Below, piece after piece: positions 13,714 to 17,460 of a DNA stretch of 17,460 nt. Under the pieces are notes generated by a model. That model was not told where the DNA came from. It did not search any database and saw only the letters and a program-made list of their open reading frames with translations. Position numbers and translations under genes: made by a program. This DNA comes from an uncultured Verrucomicrobiota bacterium (GTDB lineage Bacteria > Verrucomicrobiota > Kiritimatiellia > RFP12 > UBA1067). The stretch lies in assembly GCA_947305585.1 (NCBI GenBank), contig CAMZDY010000014.1:1-17460 (forward strand). The letters are read 5' to 3'. Position 1 is the first letter of the stretch, and every line of letters begins with the position of its first letter.

Positions 13714-15417
13714 ATGAGCGTAATGAGCGACAAAGAATTGGAAGCCGTGAAACGGTTGGAGAAGAGCATTCTGGAAGACGGCAAGGTGGACCGGGCGGAG
13801 GCGCAGATATTGCTGGCTTTCGTGCGTCCGCTGGCGGCGGACAATGCCGAGATGGCGGATTTCGTCAAGACGTTGGAGGATGTGCTGGAAGACGGCGTGG
13901 TTACGGCGGAAGAGTCGATCCGCATCGGCGCGCATCTCAAGTGGCTGTTACGCGAGAAGGGACCGACCCAGCCGGAAACCACATTTCTGGGGCGGCTCTT
14001 TAAGCTGAACGGCAACCGCACCACCGTCAGGACGGAAATCATGGCCGGTATCACCACCTTCATGACCATGGCGTACATCCTGGCCGTCAATCCGCATCTC
14101 CTGTCGCTGGAGGGCGTGGCCGAGCCGTTGGGCATCCCCAAGGGCGGAGTGTTTGTGGCCACTGCGCTGGCGGCGGTGGTGGGCACGCTGCTCATGGCGT
14201 TCATGGCCAACTATCCGTTCGTGCTGGCGCCGGGCATGGGTCTCAATGCGTTCATGGCTTTTACTGTGGTGCTGACGATGGGATACAGCTGGCAGTTTGC
14301 GCTGTTGGCGGTGTTTGTGGAAGGGATGGTCTTTTTGGCGCTGTCGCTCACGCCGGTCCGCGAAGGCATCTTCAACGCGATTCCGATTTCGCTCAAGCGG
14401 GCGGTGGCGGCCGGTATCGGACTTTTCATCTGCCTTATCGCCATGAAGACGGCGGGGATCATCGTGGACAACCCGGCCACGCTCGTTTCGATGGTCCACT
14501 TCAAGAATGTGAATCTCCACACCAACGGCATCTGCGCCATTTTGGCCCTGGGCGGCACGCTGATTACGGGAGTTTTGATCGTCAAGCAGGTCAAGGGCGC
14601 AATTCTGTTCGGCATTCTCGCCACCTGGATCGCGGGCATGGTTTGCCAGGCGACGGGGGTTTATCTGGTAGACCCGGCCAACGGTTTCTACGACCTCTAC
14701 CCCAAGTTTACGCTCGGCAATATAGCTGACACCTTCGCCGCGTTCGGCAAGACGTTCGGCGGGCTCTTCGATCCGTCGGGGTGGACGCACACGGTCAATG
14801 GCGAAGTGGTGGGGGCGAGTTGGGATCTCATCAAGTCGCTCGATTTCTTCGTGGTCATATTCGCTTTCTTCTTCGTGGACCTTTTCGATACGCTCGGTAC
14901 GTTGATCGGCGTTTCGATGAAGGGCGGATTCCTCGACAAGAACGGACGGTTGCCGCGCATTTCCGGCGCGCTCTGCGCCGACTCGATCGCCACCTCGGTG
15001 GGCGCGGTGCTCGGTACCTCCACCACCACCACGTTCGTGGAGTCGGCTTCCGGCGTGATGGCCGGCGGCAAGACGGGACTTACCGCGGCCACGGCAGCGG
15101 TGCTGTTCTTCTGCGCGCTCGTGTTCGCCCCGATTTTCCTCGCCATCCCCGGCTTCGCCACGGCGCCGGCGCTGATCATCGTGGGCTATATGATGCTTTC
15201 GAGTTGCGCCGACGTGGACTGGAAGGACGCGGGCGAGGCAGTCCCCGCGTTTCTTGCGGTGGCCGCGATGCCGTTCTGCTATTCGATTTCCGACGGTATC
15301 ATGTTCGGCGTCATTTCCTACACGGTGATCAATGCGCTTTGCGGCCGCTTTCGCAAGGTGCACTGGATCATGTACATCCTTACCGCCGTCTTCATCCTCA
15401 AATACGCATTGATGTAA
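13714..15417 (+). CDS. AzgA-type purine permease (NCS2) with extra N-terminal helical domain
   Basis: A 567-residue inner-membrane proton symporter, likely for adenine, guanine or hypoxanthine. The permease core (about 100-567) has family motifs AGITTFMTMAYILAVNP, LAPGMGLNAFMAF, FFFVDLFDTLGTLIGVS, and TSTTTTFVESASGV followed by GGKTGLTAA. Residues 6-80 are an added soluble domain of two similar halves (EDGKVDRAEAQILL and EDGVVTAEESIRIG). The same domain heads the uracil permease at 16062. Plain AzgA proteins lack it as far as I know. GAGGT (13700-13704) supports ATG 13714, and the gap to the MATE gene is 19 bases. Upp follows after four bases, pointing to nucleobase salvage. Confidence 0.9.
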   Translation: MSVMSDKELEAVKRLEKSILEDGKVDRAEAQILLAFVRPLAADNAEMADFVKTLEDVLEDGVVTAEESIRIGAHLKWLLREKGPTQPETTFLGRLFKLNGNRTTVRTEIMAGITTFMTMAYILAVNPHLLSLEGVAEPLGIPKGGVFVATALAAVVGTLLMAFMANYPFVLAPGMGLNAFMAFTVVLTMGYSWQFALLAVFVEGMVFLALSLTPVREGIFNAIPISLKRAVAAGIGLFICLIAMKTAGIIVDNPATLVSMVHFKNVNLHTNGICAILALGGTLITGVLIVKQVKGAILFGILATWIAGMVCQATGVYLVDPANGFYDLYPKFTLGNIADTFAAFGKTFGGLFDPSGWTHTVNGEVVGASWDLIKSLDFFVVIFAFFFVDLFDTLGTLIGVSMKGGFLDKNGRLPRISGALCADSIATSVGAVLGTSTTTTFVESASGVMAGGKTGLTAATAAVLFFCALVFAPIFLAIPGFATAPALIIVGYMMLSSCADVDWKDAGEAVPAFLAVAAMPFCYSISDGIMFGVISYTVINALCGRFRKVHWIMYILTAVFILKYALM

Positions 15418-15421
15418 AATT

Positions 15422-16042
15422 ATGACTACCGTAATCAACCATCCGCTCGTGGCGCACCGGGTAACCTTGATGCGCGACATCGACACCAAGCCCAAGCAAT
15501 TCCGCGAATTGGTGAACGAGATTACCGAGTTCCTCGCGTTCGAGGCGCTCAAGAATCTGAAAACGGTCGACGTGCCGATCACCACGCCGGTGGCGAAGAC
15601 CATCGGCAAGAAGATCAAGGACGAGATTGTGATCGTGCCCATCCTGCGGGCGGGCATGGGCATGGTGGACGCCATGCTCCACGTGCTCCCCTACGCCAAA
15701 GTGGGGGTGCTTGGCATGCAGCGCAACGAGGAAACGGCCGAGCCCATCCCATATTATTCCAAGGTTCCGCCGGCAACCGGCGAAGAGATCGCCATCTTGA
15801 TCGATCCCATGCTGGCCACCGGCGGTAGCGCGGCCGATGCCATCGTCCAGCTCAAGAAGCTGGGCTACAAGTACATTGTCTTCCTCAACCTGATCGCCTC
15901 GCCCGAAGGTCTGGACCGGCTCGAAAAGGAGCATCCGGACGTACCGGTGTTCACGGCGGCCAAGGACGAGCGGCTCAACAGCCGTTTCTACATCGTCCCG
16001 GGGCTGGGCGATGCGGGCGACCGGATTTTCGGAACTTTGTAA
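15422..16042 (+). CDS. upp: Uracil phosphoribosyltransferase
   Basis: A 206-residue cytoplasmic salvage enzyme that makes UMP from uracil and PRPP. It shows the type I PRT signature DPMLATGGSA (128-137), the family pattern VPILRAGMGM (72-81) and the uracil-binding C-terminus YIVPGLGDAGDRIFGT. Length is that of the usual enzyme (about 208). The start lies four bases after the permease stop with no recognisable Shine-Dalgarno sequence (only TAAAAT between), so translation probably depends on ribosomes finishing the upstream gene. It stands between two nucleobase permeases, which fits import and immediate trapping of uracil. Confidence 0.97.
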   Translation: MTTVINHPLVAHRVTLMRDIDTKPKQFRELVNEITEFLAFEALKNLKTVDVPITTPVAKTIGKKIKDEIVIVPILRAGMGMVDAMLHVLPYAKVGVLGMQRNEETAEPIPYYSKVPPATGEEIAILIDPMLATGGSAADAIVQLKKLGYKYIVFLNLIASPEGLDRLEKEHPDVPVFTAAKDERLNSRFYIVPGLGDAGDRIFGTL

Positions 16043-16061
16043 GACACGGGGGAGAATCATC

Positions 16062-17460
16062 ATGGCAACGAACAATGGTGCCGAAAACTGGATATTGGCG
16101 CAACTGCTGTCGGCGATAGACCGCTTTACGTTTGCCGACGGCAAGGCGGACATCGACGAAATAAAGTCGATCATCGCGCTCGTGCGCTCGGCCAAGAGCG
16201 ACGATCTGGAGATGGCGGCGTTCGAGCGGCTGTTGGAATCGATAGCCGAAGACGGTATCGTGACGCCGGAAGAATCGGACCAGCTTTCGGAAGCGATCAA
16301 GAACCTCCGCGACAAGTTCCGGCTGGGCGATGCCATCTACGATGCGCGCACGCTCGGTCTGCCCAAGATGGGCGTTTTGGGCATCCAGCACATGTTCGCA
16401 ATGTTCGGCGCCACTATTCTGGTGCCGATCCTGACCGGACTTTCGCCCAGCGCCACGCTGTTGTGGGCGGGCTTGGGGACGCTCCTTTTCCATCTCGTCA
16501 CCAAGGGCATCGTGCCCGCGTTTCTCGGCTCTTCGTTCGCGTATCTCGCCGGCTACTTTGCGCTGGCCGGAATGGCGGGATCGGCCGGATTCGAGGATTG
16601 CTCCAAGAATACGATGCTCCAGTACGCCTGCCTGGGCGTGGCGTCGTCGTCGCTCATCTACTTTGTCGTGGCGTGGTTCGTCAAGGTGTGCGGAGTGAAG
16701 ACGGTGATGAAGTTCTTCCCGCCGGTAGTGACCGGCCCCATAATCATCGGCATCGGACTGGTGCTCGCCCCCGTGGCCGTCAACAGCTGCACGAGCGACT
16801 GGCCGGTGGCGTTGGTGGCGATCGCGGCGGTGATTTTCTTTTCGATCTTCGGGAAGGGGATGCTCAAAATCATCCCGATTCTGATGGGCGTCATTCTCTC
16901 GTATCTGGCGGCGGTGGTTTTCGGCAAGCTCGGCTGGAGCGCACCCATCGACTACTCCCAGGTGGCCGCCGCGCCGTGGATCGGGCTTCCCGTCAAATTC
17001 GAAAATACCGTATTTCCGCTCCTTTCGCATCCCGATTGGGGCAGGATCGTGAGCGCCATCGCCATTGTATTCCCGCTCGCCTTCGCCACGATTATGGAGC
17101 ATGTGGGCGATGTTTCGGCCATTTCTTCCACGGTAAAGCGCAATTTCTTCGCCGAACCGGGGCTTCACCGCACGATGCTGGGCGATGGCGTGGCCACGCT
17201 CCTTGCCTCGCTTTTTGGGGCGCCTGCCAACACCACCTATGGCGAAAATACGGGCGTACTTTCGCTCTCCAAGGTGTACGACCCCCGGGTGATCCGTATT
17301 GCTGCATGCCTCGCGATCCTCGTATCCTTCTGCCCCAAATTCTCGTCCTTTATCGGCACCATTCCGAAGGCCACGATCGGCGGCGTGTCCTTTATTCTCT
17401 ACGGCATGATTTCGGCCGTGGGCGTGAGGAATCTCGTGGAAAGCCAGGTGGACCTCGGCA
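16062..17460 (+). CDS. uraA: UraA-type uracil permease (NCS2) with extra N-terminal helical domain, 3' end cut
   Basis: The first 466 residues of an inner-membrane uracil-proton symporter are inside the window, and the reading frame is open to the right edge. The core has MGVLGIQHMFAMFGATILVPILTGL-type opening residues from 103. It also has PAFLGSSFAYL, and the substrate and proton glutamates in MEHVGD (E346) and TTYGENTG (E395), 49 residues apart as in E. coli UraA. Residues 10-85 are the same soluble domain as in the AzgA-type permease: aligned without gaps over 55 positions (22-76 against 26-80), I count 24 identities. GGGGGAG (16048-16054) is seven bases before ATG 16062. Adjacent upp argues for uracil, although the UraA branch also contains xanthine and uric-acid carriers. 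Confidence 0.9.
   Translation, partial: MATNNGAENWILAQLLSAIDRFTFADGKADIDEIKSIIALVRSAKSDDLEMAAFERLLESIAEDGIVTPEESDQLSEAIKNLRDKFRLGDAIYDARTLGLPKMGVLGIQHMFAMFGATILVPILTGLSPSATLLWAGLGTLLFHLVTKGIVPAFLGSSFAYLAGYFALAGMAGSAGFEDCSKNTMLQYACLGVASSSLIYFVVAWFVKVCGVKTVMKFFPPVVTGPIIIGIGLVLAPVAVNSCTSDWPVALVAIAAVIFFSIFGKGMLKIIPILMGVILSYLAAVVFGKLGWSAPIDYSQVAAAPWIGLPVKFENTVFPLLSHPDWGRIVSAIAIVFPLAFATIMEHVGDVSAISSTVKRNFFAEPGLHRTMLGDGVATLLASLFGAPANTTYGENTGVLSLSKVYDPRVIRIAACLAILVSFCPKFSSFIGTIPKATIGGVSFILYGMISAVGVRNLVESQVDLG

Noticed and set aside
13774..13804. EF-hand calcium site in the permease N-terminal domain
   Set aside because: DGKVDRAE matches only the second half of an EF loop; positions 1 and 3 are Ser and Leu, so calcium binding is unlikely.

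Overview
The window holds thirteen complete protein genes and one cut off by the right edge, all on the + strand, tightly packed and GC-rich, plus a repeat-filled intergenic region. No rRNA, tRNA, CRISPR array or insertion sequence is visible. The organism is a Gram-negative bacterium: it has a LolA-like carrier and an aryl-polyene-type acyl module. It is probably anaerobic, because the PurF-like enzyme keeps all four Fe-S cysteines. A gut-type member of the Planctomycetes-Verrucomicrobia group (Kiritimatiellia or Lentisphaeria) fits the gene content and the TATGATATAATAT-like promoters, but that placement is inference.

Region 1 (1-923): short palindromes and direct repeats lead to a small, less GC-rich regulator gene with two winged-helix domains. 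A near-consensus extended -10 promoter drives it. Near-identical 34-bp palindromes lie on both sides, one just before the -35 box and one directly after the stop codon.

Region 2 (924-1739): about 820 bp without a gene, made of five different repeat families in a row. These are CTACTGT motifs in both orientations around an AT-rich core, 21-22-bp tandem repeats, 23-bp tandem palindromes, GC-rich hairpins, and a GATTTNN heptamer array.

Region 3 (1740-6402): an operon that starts almost leaderless with fmt. It continues through two acyl carrier proteins, a COG4648 membrane segment fused to an AMP-ligase, a FabZ/ApeI-like hotdog protein, a LolA-like periplasmic carrier, and NADP isocitrate dehydrogenase. 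The five middle genes match the accessory half of aryl-polyene (APE) lipid clusters. No ketosynthase, ketoreductase or exporter is present here.

Region 4 (6403-17460): a second promoter, again practically leaderless, precedes xseB, a short GHKL ATPase, a divergent amidophosphoribosyltransferase, a large GH31 glycosidase, a MATE transporter fused to a GHKL-type domain, an AzgA-type purine permease, upp, and a UraA-type uracil permease (cut by the window end). Gaps are 19 bp or less and several genes overlap, so this looks like one long transcription unit. The most unusual observation is a homologous ~75-residue helical domain at the N-terminus of both nucleobase permeases, which belong to different NCS2 branches and flank upp.
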